A stretch of DNA of 64,000 nucleotides from CAYUVF01 sp964448045 (GTDB lineage Bacteria > Bacteroidota > Rhodothermia > Rhodothermales > Salinibacteraceae): NCBI GenBank assembly GCA_964448045.1, contig CAYUVF010000004.1, forward strand, positions 1 through 64,000, given 5' to 3'. Positions 7,379 through 17,147 of the stretch are shown one piece after another. How positions within the stretch are numbered: the stretch's first letter is position 1; each line of letters starts with the position of its first letter. A program made the translations under genes and the position numbers. A model generated the notes under the pieces. That model searched no databases, was not told where the DNA came from, and was given only the letters and a program-made list of their open reading frames with translations.

Positions 7379-7936
7379 TCACCGGCTCAGCAGATCTTTG
7401 CCCCGCCCACCGAGGATGACGTCGTCGAGCAGATCGAGAATGCACACAGACGAGACCACGGCGGTCGCCGCCACGAGCACGGTGACGATGGGCGCCGCGC
7501 CCATGACGAGGTAGACGGCCAGGGCAACGATGGCGGCCGTGCTGGCGTATTTGATGACGAAGGGGGGAGCATCGGAGAGGCGCATCGGGCGATGGCTCCG
7601 GTCGCGGACGGCATTGTGCCGCTGGCGCCGCCGCCGGTAGTACTGGCGCACCCGGTCGCCGGGCTCCGGCTGCCCCGCCGCAGCCCGGCCGGTGCGCGGG
7701 CCTACTGCTTCCCCAGATCCGCCGGCAGGGTCGCGCCGCGACCGGTCGTATCGCGCTCGCGCCCGTGAGTCGGACAGGGTTTCGTAGGCTGCCTTGACGC
7801 GCACAAACTCTTCGTGGGCCTCGGCCTCTGTGTTGCGATCGGGGTGCGTCTCGAGCGCACGCTTCCGGTACGCTTCCTTGATCTGCTCCGGCGTCGCATC
7901 CGGATCGACCCCCAGAACGTCGTAGTAGTTGGCCAT
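7379..7936 (-). CDS. Membrane-anchored J-domain (DnaJ-like) protein
   Basis: A 185-aa protein starting at ATG 7936. Residues 1-70 are a J domain ('YYDVLGVDPDATPEQIKEAY') with the catalytic HPD motif in 'LETHPDRN', which stimulates Hsp70 ATPase. A basic linker rich in Arg and Tyr (RQYYRRRRQRH) follows, then two probable membrane helices near the C-terminus ('AAIVALAVYLVMGAAPIVTVLVAA'). No G/F-rich or zinc-finger region is present, so it is a type III J-protein that could recruit DnaK to the inner membrane. Its upstream neighbour is a CheY-like regulator. Confidence 0.85.
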   Translation of the reverse strand: MANYYDVLGVDPDATPEQIKEAYRKRALETHPDRNTEAEAHEEFVRVKAAYETLSDSRARARYDRSRRDPAGGSGEAVGPRTGRAAAGQPEPGDRVRQYYRRRRQRHNAVRDRSHRPMRLSDAPPFVIKYASTAAIVALAVYLVMGAAPIVTVLVAATAVVSSVCILDLLDDVILGGRGKDLLSR

Positions 7937-8090
7937 GGCCTCGGCAACGAATCGGTGCACACGCTGGATTGGCCCGAAGCGCGCACGGGCGCTCCTGGAC
8001 TGAGGAGGAAGCGGATTGCTCTCCCCCGCGTGCCAGCTTCTTGGTTTTGGACGAAGAACTCGCCCGCTTGATTCGGCCCGGCCTGCGCCG

Positions 8091-8522
8091 CTATCGGTTT
8101 GCGCCGTCCGCATCTGGGATTTCGCGCGCCTCGCTCGGCTCCGGCTGGTACCAACGTCGCACCTTTCGGACGAGCGTCTGCACGTCGACCGGCTTCCAGC
8201 CCGCGGAGGGCTTGCGGATGTAATCGCTCACGCCGGCTTCCATCGCCTGCTCGACATCCGCTGCCCGGTCCTTGTTCGTGAACATGATGATAGGTACGTC
8301 TTCGTAAAGCGGATGAGCGCGCAGGTGCCGAACGAATTCAAGCCCATTGACGCCGGGCAGCATCCAATCGATAATAATGAGGCGGTACTGCCGTTGATAC
8401 ACATCCACGAAGGCGTCTTCGGCGCTGGGCACATGGACGAGGTCGCCGTGCTGATGGTCGCTCAGGAATCGGCGGACGATCCGCGCTACAATCGGGTTGT
8501 CTTCGATCAAGAGAATAGACAT
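8091..8522 (-). CDS. Single-domain response regulator (CheY-like)
   Basis: A 143-aa receiver domain with no output domain. Motifs: acidic pair in 'LLIEDNP', phospho-acceptor Asp52 in 'LIIIDWMLPG', 'IIMFTNKD', and the switch Lys in 'DYIRKPSAGW'. The C-terminal tail is short and charged. Such proteins act by protein contact or phosphorelay. No kinase is adjacent; the J-domain gene lies 154 bp downstream on the same strand. Starts at ATG 8522. Confidence 0.9.
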   Translation of the reverse strand: MSILLIEDNPIVARIVRRFLSDHQHGDLVHVPSAEDAFVDVYQRQYRLIIIDWMLPGVNGLEFVRHLRAHPLYEDVPIIMFTNKDRAADVEQAMEAGVSDYIRKPSAGWKPVDVQTLVRKVRRWYQPEPSEAREIPDADGANR

Positions 8523-8610
8523 GACAGGCGCGGCAGAAAAGAGGAGAGGGAAGCGAGGCCGGGAGTATTATCGGCATGGTCAAACGGGGGCTTTAGCGAC
8601 TCATGGATCC

Positions 8611-8656
8611 GCCGATGTGGCATCGGCCAATTCCTCCTGATCCGCCCCACATCGGC
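8611..8656. promoter_or_regulatory. 10-bp inverted repeat in the promoter region of the choice-of-anchor gene
   Basis: GCCGATGTGG (8611-8620) pairs perfectly with CCACATCGGC (8647-8656) across a 26-bp loop, in the divergent gap between the CheY-like gene and the choice-of-anchor B gene. It could be an operator or an RNA structure in either leader. The rest of the gap (8523-8768) shows only an AT-rich patch at 8681-8700. Confidence 0.35.
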
Positions 8657-8768
8657 AGGCAACATCTGGTCGATCCGCGTGTATTTTAACTACGCCTTTA
8701 CCTGCTTTGACCTTCGATTGCGGGCGTGCTCATGCGCCCATCCGCTCCTTCCCACAACCCCACGAGTC

Positions 8769-11156
8769 ATGAAACGAGTACTCAGTTTATGTAGCATTGC
8801 GCTTCTCGCTCTCGCCCTCACGATTCCAACACAGGCCCAGACGGCCCGCTTCGGGAGCGCCCCGGCGCTGAACGGTTTCGCCCGGGCGCTGGATGTGCAG
8901 GACAGCACCGTATTCGTCGGTGAATCGCGCAGTCCCCACACGCCCGGCAAAGTGTTCATTTACGAGCAAAGTGAGGGGGAATGGACCGAGCGCACCCATC
9001 TCACCGCCTCCGATGGATCGGTGGGCGATCGCTTCGGGGAAGCCCTGCAAGCGCGCGGTTCGATGCTTCTTGTGGGCGCGCCCAACGCATCGGCGGCGTA
9101 TCTCTTCGAAGCCAGCGAGGGCGGCTCGTGGACCGAGGTCGCCCGCCTCGCCCCGCCCGATAGCGTCGAGAGCAGCGGCTTTGGTAGCAGCGTGGCACTG
9201 GGCGACAGCGTGGCGCTCGTGGGCGCAGCCGGCCTGAATGACAATGCGGGCGGCGCCTACGTTTTTGAGGCCGCGGCCTCGGGCACCTGGTCGCTCACCA
9301 CCCAGCTCACCGGGAGCGAGCTCGAAAGCGGGCATCGCTTCGGCTCGGCCCTCGCACTCGACGGCGACCACGCGCTGGTCAGCGCTCCGCGCAAGGACGG
9401 CGGCACGGTCTACGCCTTCCAGCAGGACGATAGCGGCACCTGGACGGAGCACACGCAACTCACCGCCGACCGGCTCGATTCCAGCGCACGCTTTGGCTCG
9501 ACGATCATGCTGGACGGCACCGACGCCCTGATCGGCGCCCCGCGCCACGACGCCGGCATTGGCACAGTGCTCACGTTTGCGCTTGACGAGGACGGTGCCT
9601 GGTCTCGCACCGGACGGCTGGCAGCCTTCGACGGTCAAGAGCGCGGCTTCTTCGGCGCGTCGATGGCCGTCAATGGCGATGACGTCTGGGTCGCCGCCCC
9701 GGGAGCCGACCGCGGCCGCGGCGCGCTCTATCTCTTCTCCCGGGCGCCCGACGCCGGCACCTGGCTCACTGCCAAAAAACTAACCGGCCCCGAGGTGGAG
9801 CAGGGCAACCGCTTCGGCGGCACCCTTGCCGTGGGCGGTGATGTCGCTGTGATCGGTAACGTCGGGGCCGACTTCGGCGCGGGCACAGCAACCATCTTCG
9901 AGCGCAACGCAGAAAGCGGCACCTGGACCGCCCAGAAAACCGTGTTCAGCGACGTCGCCTCCGGCCTCGAAGCCGTCACCGGCGGGCAGGTCGACTGCAG
10001 CGACGGCAAGGCCAAAATCTACAACTGCAAAGGCATCGACCTCGTCTCCTTCCTCCCGACGCAGCAGATCGGCGGGAAGCGCGGCGTGCAGGTCAACGAC
10101 ATCTGGGGATGGACCGATCCGCAGACTGGCAAGGAGTACGCGCTCGTGGGGCGGATGGACGGCATCTCGTTCGTCGACGTGTCCGATCCGTACACCCCTG
10201 TTTACGTGGGCACCCTGCCCGAGCATGAAGGCGCCAACAGCAGCATCTGGCGCGACGTCAAGGTCTATCAGAATCACGCCTACGTCGTGGCCGACAACTC
10301 GGGCGAGCACGGCATGCAGGTGTTCGACCTGACGCAGCTCCGCACCTTCGACGGCGAGCCGATCACGTTTGAAGAGACCGCGCACTACGACAACGTCAAC
10401 AGTGCCCACAATGTGGTCATCAACGAAGACACCGGCTTCGCCTACATCGTCGGCAGCGGTGGAGGCGGCGAGACGTGCGGCGGCGGGCTTCACATGGTCA
10501 ACATCCAGGAGCCCACGAACCCCACCTTCGCCGGCTGCTTCGCCGATCCGTCGACCGGCCGCACGGGCACCGGCTACACCCACGACGCTCAGTGCGTCAC
10601 CTATGACGGCCCGGACACCGAGCACCAGGGTAAAGAGATTTGCTTTGGCGCCAACGAAACGGCCATCAGCATTGCCGATGTGACGGATAAGGACAACCCC
10701 ATGGCGCTCTCCACGGCCTCCTACCCCGATCACGCATACGTCCACCAGGGCTGGCTCACCGAGGACCAGCGCTACTTCTTCCAGAACGACGAGCTGGACG
10801 AGATTAACGGATCGGTCGATAGCACGCGGACGCTTATCTGGGACGTGTCGGATCTCGACGATCCGCAGCTCGTCCGCGAGTACCTGCTGAACAACTCGGC
10901 CTCAGACCACAACCTCTACGTCAAGGACGACATGATGTACCAGTCCAACTACGTCAGTGGGCTGCGCGTGCTCGACGTGAGCGATCCCGCCAACCCGAAG
11001 CAGGTGGCGCACTTCGACACGCATCCGTTCGGCGAGAACGCGCCCGGCTTCTCCGGCACGTGGAGCAACTACCCGTTCTTCGAGAGCGGCATCATCATCA
11101 TGACGAGCATGCAGGAAGGGCTCTTCGTGCTGAAAAACGCGCGCCGCGAACTGTAA
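8769..11156 (+). CDS. Exported FG-GAP repeat / choice-of-anchor B family protein
   Basis: A 795-aa secreted protein. ATG 8769 gives a clear signal peptide (MKRVLSLCSIALLALALTI...QAQT); the frame upstream of it is untranslated. Residues about 25-380 contain roughly seven FG-GAP-like blades, each with 'RFGSALALDGDHALVSAP'-type units of about 50 residues. Residues 400-795 match the choice-of-anchor B region with LVIVD-type propeller repeats ('VDVSDPYTPVYVGTLPEH', 'HNVVINEDTGFAYIVGS'). The family is named for variable C-terminal anchors, but this protein ends at 'VLKNARREL' with no visible anchor. It leads a series of three exported propeller proteins. Function unknown. Confidence 0.85.
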   Translation: MKRVLSLCSIALLALALTIPTQAQTARFGSAPALNGFARALDVQDSTVFVGESRSPHTPGKVFIYEQSEGEWTERTHLTASDGSVGDRFGEALQARGSMLLVGAPNASAAYLFEASEGGSWTEVARLAPPDSVESSGFGSSVALGDSVALVGAAGLNDNAGGAYVFEAAASGTWSLTTQLTGSELESGHRFGSALALDGDHALVSAPRKDGGTVYAFQQDDSGTWTEHTQLTADRLDSSARFGSTIMLDGTDALIGAPRHDAGIGTVLTFALDEDGAWSRTGRLAAFDGQERGFFGASMAVNGDDVWVAAPGADRGRGALYLFSRAPDAGTWLTAKKLTGPEVEQGNRFGGTLAVGGDVAVIGNVGADFGAGTATIFERNAESGTWTAQKTVFSDVASGLEAVTGGQVDCSDGKAKIYNCKGIDLVSFLPTQQIGGKRGVQVNDIWGWTDPQTGKEYALVGRMDGISFVDVSDPYTPVYVGTLPEHEGANSSIWRDVKVYQNHAYVVADNSGEHGMQVFDLTQLRTFDGEPITFEETAHYDNVNSAHNVVINEDTGFAYIVGSGGGGETCGGGLHMVNIQEPTNPTFAGCFADPSTGRTGTGYTHDAQCVTYDGPDTEHQGKEICFGANETAISIADVTDKDNPMALSTASYPDHAYVHQGWLTEDQRYFFQNDELDEINGSVDSTRTLIWDVSDLDDPQLVREYLLNNSASDHNLYVKDDMMYQSNYVSGLRVLDVSDPANPKQVAHFDTHPFGENAPGFSGTWSNYPFFESGIIIMTSMQEGLFVLKNARREL

Positions 11157-11186
11157 GCGTGACGGTTCGCATTCAACTCGATCGGA

Positions 11187-11219
11187 CCGGAGAGCGCAGG
11201 GTGATTCGGCGCTCTCCGG
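11187..11219. terminator. GC-rich hairpin between the two propeller genes
   Basis: CCGGAGAGCGC (11187-11197) pairs perfectly with 11209-11219 around an 11-nt loop, 31 bp past the stop of the choice-of-anchor gene. No T run follows directly, so it may be a pause or partial terminator rather than a full Rho-independent stop. Confidence 0.45.
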
Positions 11220-11265
11220 GCCGCTTGCGTATCCGTGCCTTTTGAATTAGGTCGCAGGTCTCTTT

Positions 11266-12345
11266 ATGCATCTACTGCGTTTTTGTCTCTCGTTCGCTCT
11301 CGCCGCCGTCCTGGCCGTAGCTCCAGCGCACGGTCAATCTGCCGACGCGCCTCGCGATCGGCTCTACGTCTGCAATCAGGGCGCCGCGACGATTTCAGTG
11401 ATCGATATGTCGACGAACGAGATTGTCGACACGATCAACCTGCAAGAGCTCGGCTTTTCGGCCAACGCAAAGCCGCACCACGCCATCGCCGAGCCCGACG
11501 GCTCGGCGTGGTACGTGACGCTGATCGGTGCAAACCGCGTGCTCAAGTTCAATGCGCAAAATGAGCTCATCGCGCAGGCCGAGATGGAGGTGCCGGGCCT
11601 GCTGGCCCTCCATCCATCGAAGGACTGGCTGCTCGTGGGCCGCTCGATGAGCGCGGTCAACCCGCCGTCGAGCATCACCGTCGTTCGCCGCTCAAACATG
11701 ACGGTTCAGGATGAAATATCGACGTTCTTCCCCCGTCCGCACGCGCTGGCCACCACGCCGGACGGCGCGCACGCCTACGTCGCCAGCCTGGCCGAGAATC
11801 AGCTCATGGCCATCCGTATGGACAAGGAACCCTCGACGAACCTGACGCGCCTCGGCGGCCCCACGCAGGTGTTCGTCCAGTTCGCGATTTCACCGGAGGG
11901 CTCCACGATGGTGGCGACCGGGCAGGTATCCGGACAGGTCGTCGTCTTCGATGTCTCCGCCCCCGAAGCGCCGACTGTCACCGATACCATCGCCGTCAAC
12001 GCCGAACCGTGGCACCCCGTCTACAGCCCCGATGGGAAGTACGTTTACTTCGGCAACAAGCGCGCCCATACCGTCACGGTATTGAACATGGAAACCCGGC
12101 GCGTCGATGCCGTCATCGAGGGCGAGGGCCTGGCCCAGCCGCACGGCACCGTGCTCTCGCCCGATGGCCGGTACCTGTACGTGTCGAACAACAATCGCCA
12201 GGGCACCTATCAACCGCCGCAAGGCTCCAGCACGGCCGATCCGCCGGGCACCATCACGGTGATCAACACGGAGACGCGTACAATCGAAACGGTCATCCCG
12301 GTCGGCGCCTATCCGTCCGGTATTGGCACGCGAGCACGCTGGTAG
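11266..12345 (+). CDS. Exported YncE-like seven-bladed beta-propeller protein
   Basis: A 359-aa protein with a signal peptide (residues 1-24, ending in AHGQS). The rest is a series of about seven repeats with the YVTN/YncE pattern: 'RLYVCNQGAATISVIDMS', 'HAIAEPDGSAWYVTLI', 'KYVYFGNKRAHTVTVLNME', 'RYLYVSNNNRQGTY'. Such proteins are periplasmic or surface propellers with binding roles that are mostly undefined. The next gene begins immediately after the stop, so the two are surely co-transcribed. Confidence 0.85.
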   Translation: MHLLRFCLSFALAAVLAVAPAHGQSADAPRDRLYVCNQGAATISVIDMSTNEIVDTINLQELGFSANAKPHHAIAEPDGSAWYVTLIGANRVLKFNAQNELIAQAEMEVPGLLALHPSKDWLLVGRSMSAVNPPSSITVVRRSNMTVQDEISTFFPRPHALATTPDGAHAYVASLAENQLMAIRMDKEPSTNLTRLGGPTQVFVQFAISPEGSTMVATGQVSGQVVVFDVSAPEAPTVTDTIAVNAEPWHPVYSPDGKYVYFGNKRAHTVTVLNMETRRVDAVIEGEGLAQPHGTVLSPDGRYLYVSNNNRQGTYQPPQGSSTADPPGTITVINTETRTIETVIPVGAYPSGIGTRARW

Positions 12346-14184
12346 ATGCGACGATGCAGTCCTATGATGAATGGATTGGTGCGATACGCAGGCTTCACCC
12401 TCCTTGCCGTGCTCCTCGCCGGGTGCAGCGGACCGCGCCCGGCACAGGACGACACGGCCCCCTCCGATGCACCGCAGTTCGTGCGGGAGGTGACGCCCTT
12501 CCCCGTGCGCGACGCCTCGGGGGTCGCCTACGATCACCCCTTCCTCGGCGGGCTGAACGCCCCGCGCCCCCAGTTTGTCGACATCGACGGTGATGGCGAT
12601 AGCGATCTGTTCGTGCAGGAGCGCACGGACGAGATTATGTTCTTCGAGAATACCGGATCGCACGGCGCTCCGGAGCTCACCTGGCGCACGGATCAGTACC
12701 GCGATCTCTCCGTCGGCGAGTGGTTCCGCTTTGCCGATATGGATCAGGACGGCGACCCGGATCTGCTGGCCGAGCAGCCCTTCAGCTACCTGCGCTACTA
12801 CCGGAATGAGGGCACCGCGTCGGAGCCGGGGTTCACTCTCGCGGCCGATTCGCTGCGCGATACCGAGGGAAAGCCCCTCTTCTCTGATCGGCAAAACATC
12901 CCCAACGTCACCGACATCGACTGCGACGACCAACTCGACCTCTTCATCGGGCGACTCGATGGCACCGTCATCCGCTACGAAATGCGCGGTCGCAGCGACC
13001 AGGGCGTTCCGCGCTTCGCACTGATCACCGAGCGCTTCGAAGACATCGAGATCGTCGGGCAGGTGGGCACGCTGCACGGCGCCAACACGCTCACCTTCGC
13101 CGACATCGACGACGACGGCGACCAGGACCTTTTCTGGGGCGACTTCTTCGAGCCGAGCCTGCTGCTGCTCGAAAATACCGGCTCGTGCACCAACCCCGTC
13201 ATCCAGCGCGATCCGCAGCCGTTCCCGCCGTCGAATCCGGTGAGTTCCAGCGGGTACAACGCCCCGACGCTCGCCGACTGGGACCAGAACGGCACGACGG
13301 ATCTGCTCGTCGGCGTCTTGGGCGGCGCCTACAGCGCGAACACGACGCTCGCCGACAATCTACACTTTTACGAGCGGCAGGAGGACGGCACCTTCGAGCT
13401 GATTACGAAACGCTTCATCCGCATGATTGACATCGGCAATGAGAGCGTCCCGGCAGCCGGCGATCTCGATGGCGACGGCGACGCGGATCTGCTGGTTGCC
13501 AACAAGATCGACCCCGACAGCACAAGCACCTCGCTCGTGTACCGCTTCACCAACGAAGGGACAGCAACGGAGCCAGCCTACCGGCTCGATGGCACGCTCG
13601 ACCTGCCCGAGGCCTATCACTACGCGCCGACCCTCGGCGACCTCGACGGCGACGGCGACGCGGATCTGCTGCTGGGCTCCTGGAAAGGCGATGTGGCGTA
13701 CTACCGCAACGACGGCGGCGACTTCACGCTGGTCGACGCGGCGTTCGTCGGCCTGCCCAGCGGAAGCCACAGCACGCCCGCGCTGGGCGATCTCGACAGC
13801 GACGGGACCCTCGACCTGCTCGTGGGCGAATCGAGTGGCACGATCAACTTCTTCCGCAACACCGGCTCCCCCACCGATCCCACCTTTACGCTGGAGACGG
13901 AAACCTACGGCGACATAGAGGTAGACCGGCGCAGCGCGCCCGCGCTGGTTGACCTGGACGGCGACGGACGGCTCGACCTCGCTATCGGGACCAAAGATAA
14001 CGGGGTGAAGCTCTATCGCAACACCGGCTCCCCCGAAGCGCCCGCCTTCACCCCGGTCGAGGTCTCTGGCCTCGATGCTGTCCCTCTGGCGGCGCCTGCC
14101 TTCACCGACCTCGACGGCGACGGCGAGACCGAGGTCGTGCTGGGCAACGTCGGTGGCGGGCTCATCTACTTCGAGCAGCAATAG
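12346..14184 (+). CDS. VCBS/FG-GAP repeat lipoprotein
   Basis: A 612-aa lipoprotein. The lipobox 'LLAGC' follows a hydrophobic stretch, so Cys is lipidated and the protein is membrane-anchored outside the cytoplasm. It carries repeated calcium-binding-type 'DLDGDGDADLL' motifs, at least nine, characteristic of integrin-like VCBS/FG-GAP propellers, with 'FFENTGS' and 'YRNDGG' strands. The start may be the ATG at 12346, which abuts the upstream stop codon, or ATG at 12364/12367; all keep the lipobox. It follows the YncE-like gene directly. Confidence 0.85.
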   Translation: MRRCSPMMNGLVRYAGFTLLAVLLAGCSGPRPAQDDTAPSDAPQFVREVTPFPVRDASGVAYDHPFLGGLNAPRPQFVDIDGDGDSDLFVQERTDEIMFFENTGSHGAPELTWRTDQYRDLSVGEWFRFADMDQDGDPDLLAEQPFSYLRYYRNEGTASEPGFTLAADSLRDTEGKPLFSDRQNIPNVTDIDCDDQLDLFIGRLDGTVIRYEMRGRSDQGVPRFALITERFEDIEIVGQVGTLHGANTLTFADIDDDGDQDLFWGDFFEPSLLLLENTGSCTNPVIQRDPQPFPPSNPVSSSGYNAPTLADWDQNGTTDLLVGVLGGAYSANTTLADNLHFYERQEDGTFELITKRFIRMIDIGNESVPAAGDLDGDGDADLLVANKIDPDSTSTSLVYRFTNEGTATEPAYRLDGTLDLPEAYHYAPTLGDLDGDGDADLLLGSWKGDVAYYRNDGGDFTLVDAAFVGLPSGSHSTPALGDLDSDGTLDLLVGESSGTINFFRNTGSPTDPTFTLETETYGDIEVDRRSAPALVDLDGDGRLDLAIGTKDNGVKLYRNTGSPEAPAFTPVEVSGLDAVPLAAPAFTDLDGDGETEVVLGNVGGGLIYFEQQ

Positions 14185-14221
14185 CCCGAACGCCCCCCGT
14201 CCACACGCCCCCGACTCTGCC

Positions 14222-14713
14222 ATGATCATCGTGCTGATGGGCGTCTCCGGATCGGGCAAAACGACCGTCGGCATTCTGCTGGCCGAGCGGCTCGGCTGGG
14301 ACTTCGTCGATGGCGACGATGTCCATCCGCCCGCAAACGTCGAAAAGATGGCCCGTGGCGAGCCGCTCACCGACGCCGACCGACAGCCCTGGCTGCGGGC
14401 GCTCCGGGCGCTCATCGATGATCGCCTCGACGCCGGTGCACCGGCGGTCCTCGCCTGCTCGGCACTCAAGCAGACGTACCGCGACGTCCTGCGCGACGAC
14501 GCCGTCCGCTTCGTCTACCTCCGCGGCGACTTTCACCGGATTCGCGAGCGGATGCGCCACCGCGAAAACCATTTCTTCGACGCCGATCTGCTCGCCAGCC
14601 AATTCGATGCGCTGGAGCCGCCCGCCGCTTCCGAGGCGCTTATTGTCGATATCGACTCGCCCCCCGAGGCGATCGCCCAGCACATCGAACGCGAGCTGAT
14701 TGGGAGCTGCTAA
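14222..14713 (+). CDS. gntK: Gluconokinase
   Basis: A 163-aa cytosolic kinase that phosphorylates D-gluconate to 6-phosphogluconate, feeding the pentose phosphate or Entner-Doudoroff route. It shows the P-loop 'GVSGSGKTT' at residues 7-15, 'FVDGDDVHPPANVEKMARGEPLTD'-type substrate segment, 'DRQPWL', and 'ACSALKQTYRDVLR', all typical of GntK/IdnK; length is normal. It starts at ATG 14222, 37 bp after the lipoprotein gene, and ends 4 bp inside the convergent TonB receptor gene. Confidence 0.93.
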   Translation: MIIVLMGVSGSGKTTVGILLAERLGWDFVDGDDVHPPANVEKMARGEPLTDADRQPWLRALRALIDDRLDAGAPAVLACSALKQTYRDVLRDDAVRFVYLRGDFHRIRERMRHRENHFFDADLLASQFDALEPPAASEALIVDIDSPPEAIAQHIERELIGSC

Positions 14714-17046
14714 AACGACAGCGCGAGGTCGACGAAGACCACGCGGCCGAGTTCTGGGATGGGCGCTTGCGTGTACGGGTTCTTCGCGTTCAGGTGATTC
14801 ACGTAATCAGTGTTGGTGAGGTTGGAGATTCCGCCTTCGAGCGAAACACCGTAGCCGATGTCCACACCGCCTTTCAGGTCGAGCGTGACGTAACCGTCGG
14901 TGGGCGTCTCACCCAGGACCGTGGCCACGCGGTCCTGCTCGGCGACGGCGCGCAGCGCGCCCTCCACGAAGAAGCGCCCCTGTGGCGGCTCGTAGCGCAG
15001 CCCCAGATCGCCACGCAGCGGCGACACGCCCAGCGCCGGCTGATCGGTCGTCTCGTTCTGGCCCCACAGGTAGCTGCCCGCAAGGCTGAGCGTTAGCGGA
15101 CGCGCCAGCGCGTAGGTGAGCGAGGCTTCGCCGCCGTAGAACGTGGCTTCGCCGTTGGTGTAGCGGAACGGCCCCTCGGCGAAGAGGGGCAGCGGCAGCA
15201 TGGGCTCCACATCAGGCGCATCCTGAAGCGTAATGTAGTTGTCGATACGCCGCGCGAAGCCGCTCACCGAGAACGTGACGGTGGGATAGCGCGCTTTCAC
15301 CTCCACATCGGCCTGCCAGGAGCGCTCGGGCTCCAGCGTCGGATCGCCGATAAACTCGGCGCTCGTCTGCGCCTTGCTGGATGGAAAGCGGTCGGCGTAG
15401 CGCTCCAGCGCGTCGGCGGTGCGCACGGCGGTGCCGCCGCCAAGAGCCAGCGACCAGGCCTCGGAGAGCGCGGCGTTGAGCATCAGCGCCCCGCTCACGT
15501 TCACCTCCCGGTCGTCCAGCTCCTCGACCGTGGTGTTGGCGATGTCGAGGTACACGCCGGTCACCTGACTGTCATCAGCGCGGGCCCAGACGACATCGGT
15601 GCGGATCGTGCCACTGGCCTCCACCGGCCCGAGAAGCCGCGTAGCTTGTGCGAAGACGCCCGCATCGGTGATGGAGACCCCCGGCCAGATCTGGTCGCTC
15701 TCGTAAAAGGGTGGCACCATCGGCATCCCATCCATCACGACCTGAAAGGGCCGCTCGGCATCGCGGACGGCGCGGTACACGTCGCCCCCAACGTTCAGGC
15801 GCAGATCGGACGACGGCACGAGCTCCGTCGCCAATCGCCCGCCGACGGTCACGATATCGGCATTGACGGCCACGCGCAGCGGCGGACCAGGGAAATCAAT
15901 CGACTCGAAGGTCACCTTCCCCTCGTTGTTCATCGTGTGAAGCGTCTGGTAGGCGTAGGCCTGCGCATCCAGCCCGCGCAGCAGCCCCTCGCCCGACGCG
16001 TACTCGTAACGGATCTGCCCGCGGCCCGATTTGAAGAACTCGGCGTTTAGGAGACGACCCGGATAGTCCACGTCGTCCTGCTGCTGATAACCGCCCGCCA
16101 CGGTGAGACGTGATTTAGTGCCGAAGCGGTAGCCGATCTTTCCGCGCGCCTCGCGGTTGAGGAAATCGGCCGGAACCTCAGTGCCGCTGCCGGCCTCGTA
16201 CGCACTGCCACCGCGCCAGACGCCGTTGAAACGATAGGCGAACGGCCCCTGCTCGCCACCCACGGTGGCGGTCGTCTGATACCCGTCCATATTCGAATCG
16301 TACCCGCCGCCTATCTGGCCGGAGACACCCGGTGAGTCCTGCCACACCCCACTCGTCTGCACGCGGATGGCACTCATCGCGCCCCCGCCCGAGGTAAGTG
16401 CGTAAGGGCCCTTGATGACTTCGACGCTGCGCATGGTGCTGGGGCCGGAGTGGCTCAACGGCGAATCCATGCGCGCGGGCCCGGCGGGGAAGGTGCGCAT
16501 CCCATCCACGTAGACGCCTACTTGCGTCTCACGAAGGCCGCGCACGACCGGATCGAGTCCCACGGGGCCGCGGCGGACGGCATCTGTGCCGCCCATGGTG
16601 CGGATCAGCTCACCGGCATCTCGCGGGTTCGCCTCCCGGATGTCGGCTTTCTGCAGCTGCTCGGCGGTCTGCGGCGTACGGCGATCGGCTGTGACCTCGA
16701 CGGCCTCCAGCCCGATGGCCCGCGACGCCAGCGCCAACTGCACGCGCGTGGTATCGCCCGCGACGACGTTCACCTGGCGGGTGACCGGCTGAAAGCCCAC
16801 GAATCGCGCGCGCACGGTATAGCGTCCCGCCTCCAGCGGACCGAGGAGAAAGCGACCCTCAGGACCGGCGCTCGTCCCACGCTGCGTTCCGGGAATCACG
16901 ACATTGGTGCCGGTCAGTGGGCGGCCCGTCTCGGCATCGAGGGCGCGCCCGACAATGAAGCCGGTGGATTGCGCCGCGGCGTCGGGACCAGCGGTAAGAA
17001 AAAGGGCGAATACAACAAGAGTACAGATACGACGTAGGTTCATCAT
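14710..17046 (-). CDS. TonB-dependent receptor, possible copper receptor
   Basis: A 778-aa outer-membrane transporter. It has a signal peptide (1-25), a carboxypeptidase-like beta domain (about 30-110, 'GRALDAETGRPLTGTNV'), a plug domain ('VGLDPVVRGLRETQVGVYVDGMRTFP' pattern, 'VEVIKGPYALTSGGG') and a barrel ending in aromatic Phe ('VDLALSF'). The plug motif with 'GPARMDSPLSH' resembles the NosA/OprC-type copper receptor group, and Met-rich loops (VVMDGMPMV) fit that. The gene upstream encodes a His/Cys-rich exported protein. Copper specificity is inference. ATG 17046 is followed directly by a second Met. Confidence 0.88.
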   Translation of the reverse strand: MMNLRRICTLVVFALFLTAGPDAAAQSTGFIVGRALDAETGRPLTGTNVVIPGTQRGTSAGPEGRFLLGPLEAGRYTVRARFVGFQPVTRQVNVVAGDTTRVQLALASRAIGLEAVEVTADRRTPQTAEQLQKADIREANPRDAGELIRTMGGTDAVRRGPVGLDPVVRGLRETQVGVYVDGMRTFPAGPARMDSPLSHSGPSTMRSVEVIKGPYALTSGGGAMSAIRVQTSGVWQDSPGVSGQIGGGYDSNMDGYQTTATVGGEQGPFAYRFNGVWRGGSAYEAGSGTEVPADFLNREARGKIGYRFGTKSRLTVAGGYQQQDDVDYPGRLLNAEFFKSGRGQIRYEYASGEGLLRGLDAQAYAYQTLHTMNNEGKVTFESIDFPGPPLRVAVNADIVTVGGRLATELVPSSDLRLNVGGDVYRAVRDAERPFQVVMDGMPMVPPFYESDQIWPGVSITDAGVFAQATRLLGPVEASGTIRTDVVWARADDSQVTGVYLDIANTTVEELDDREVNVSGALMLNAALSEAWSLALGGGTAVRTADALERYADRFPSSKAQTSAEFIGDPTLEPERSWQADVEVKARYPTVTFSVSGFARRIDNYITLQDAPDVEPMLPLPLFAEGPFRYTNGEATFYGGEASLTYALARPLTLSLAGSYLWGQNETTDQPALGVSPLRGDLGLRYEPPQGRFFVEGALRAVAEQDRVATVLGETPTDGYVTLDLKGGVDIGYGVSLEGGISNLTNTDYVNHLNAKNPYTQAPIPELGRVVFVDLALSF

Positions 17047-17147
17047 TCATCCTCCAATCGGATAAGCGGCACGAGCAGATGGACCGGCGCTCGCGCCCGG
17101 TACACATCGGGGTAGAAAGGGGGCTCCGGCGGTCCACAGCCGGAGGA

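Noticed and set aside
17047..17147. Complementary ATCCTCC and GGATAA-type blocks on both sides of the TonB receptor leader.
   Set aside because: The blocks are in swapped order, so they cannot form one continuous hairpin.
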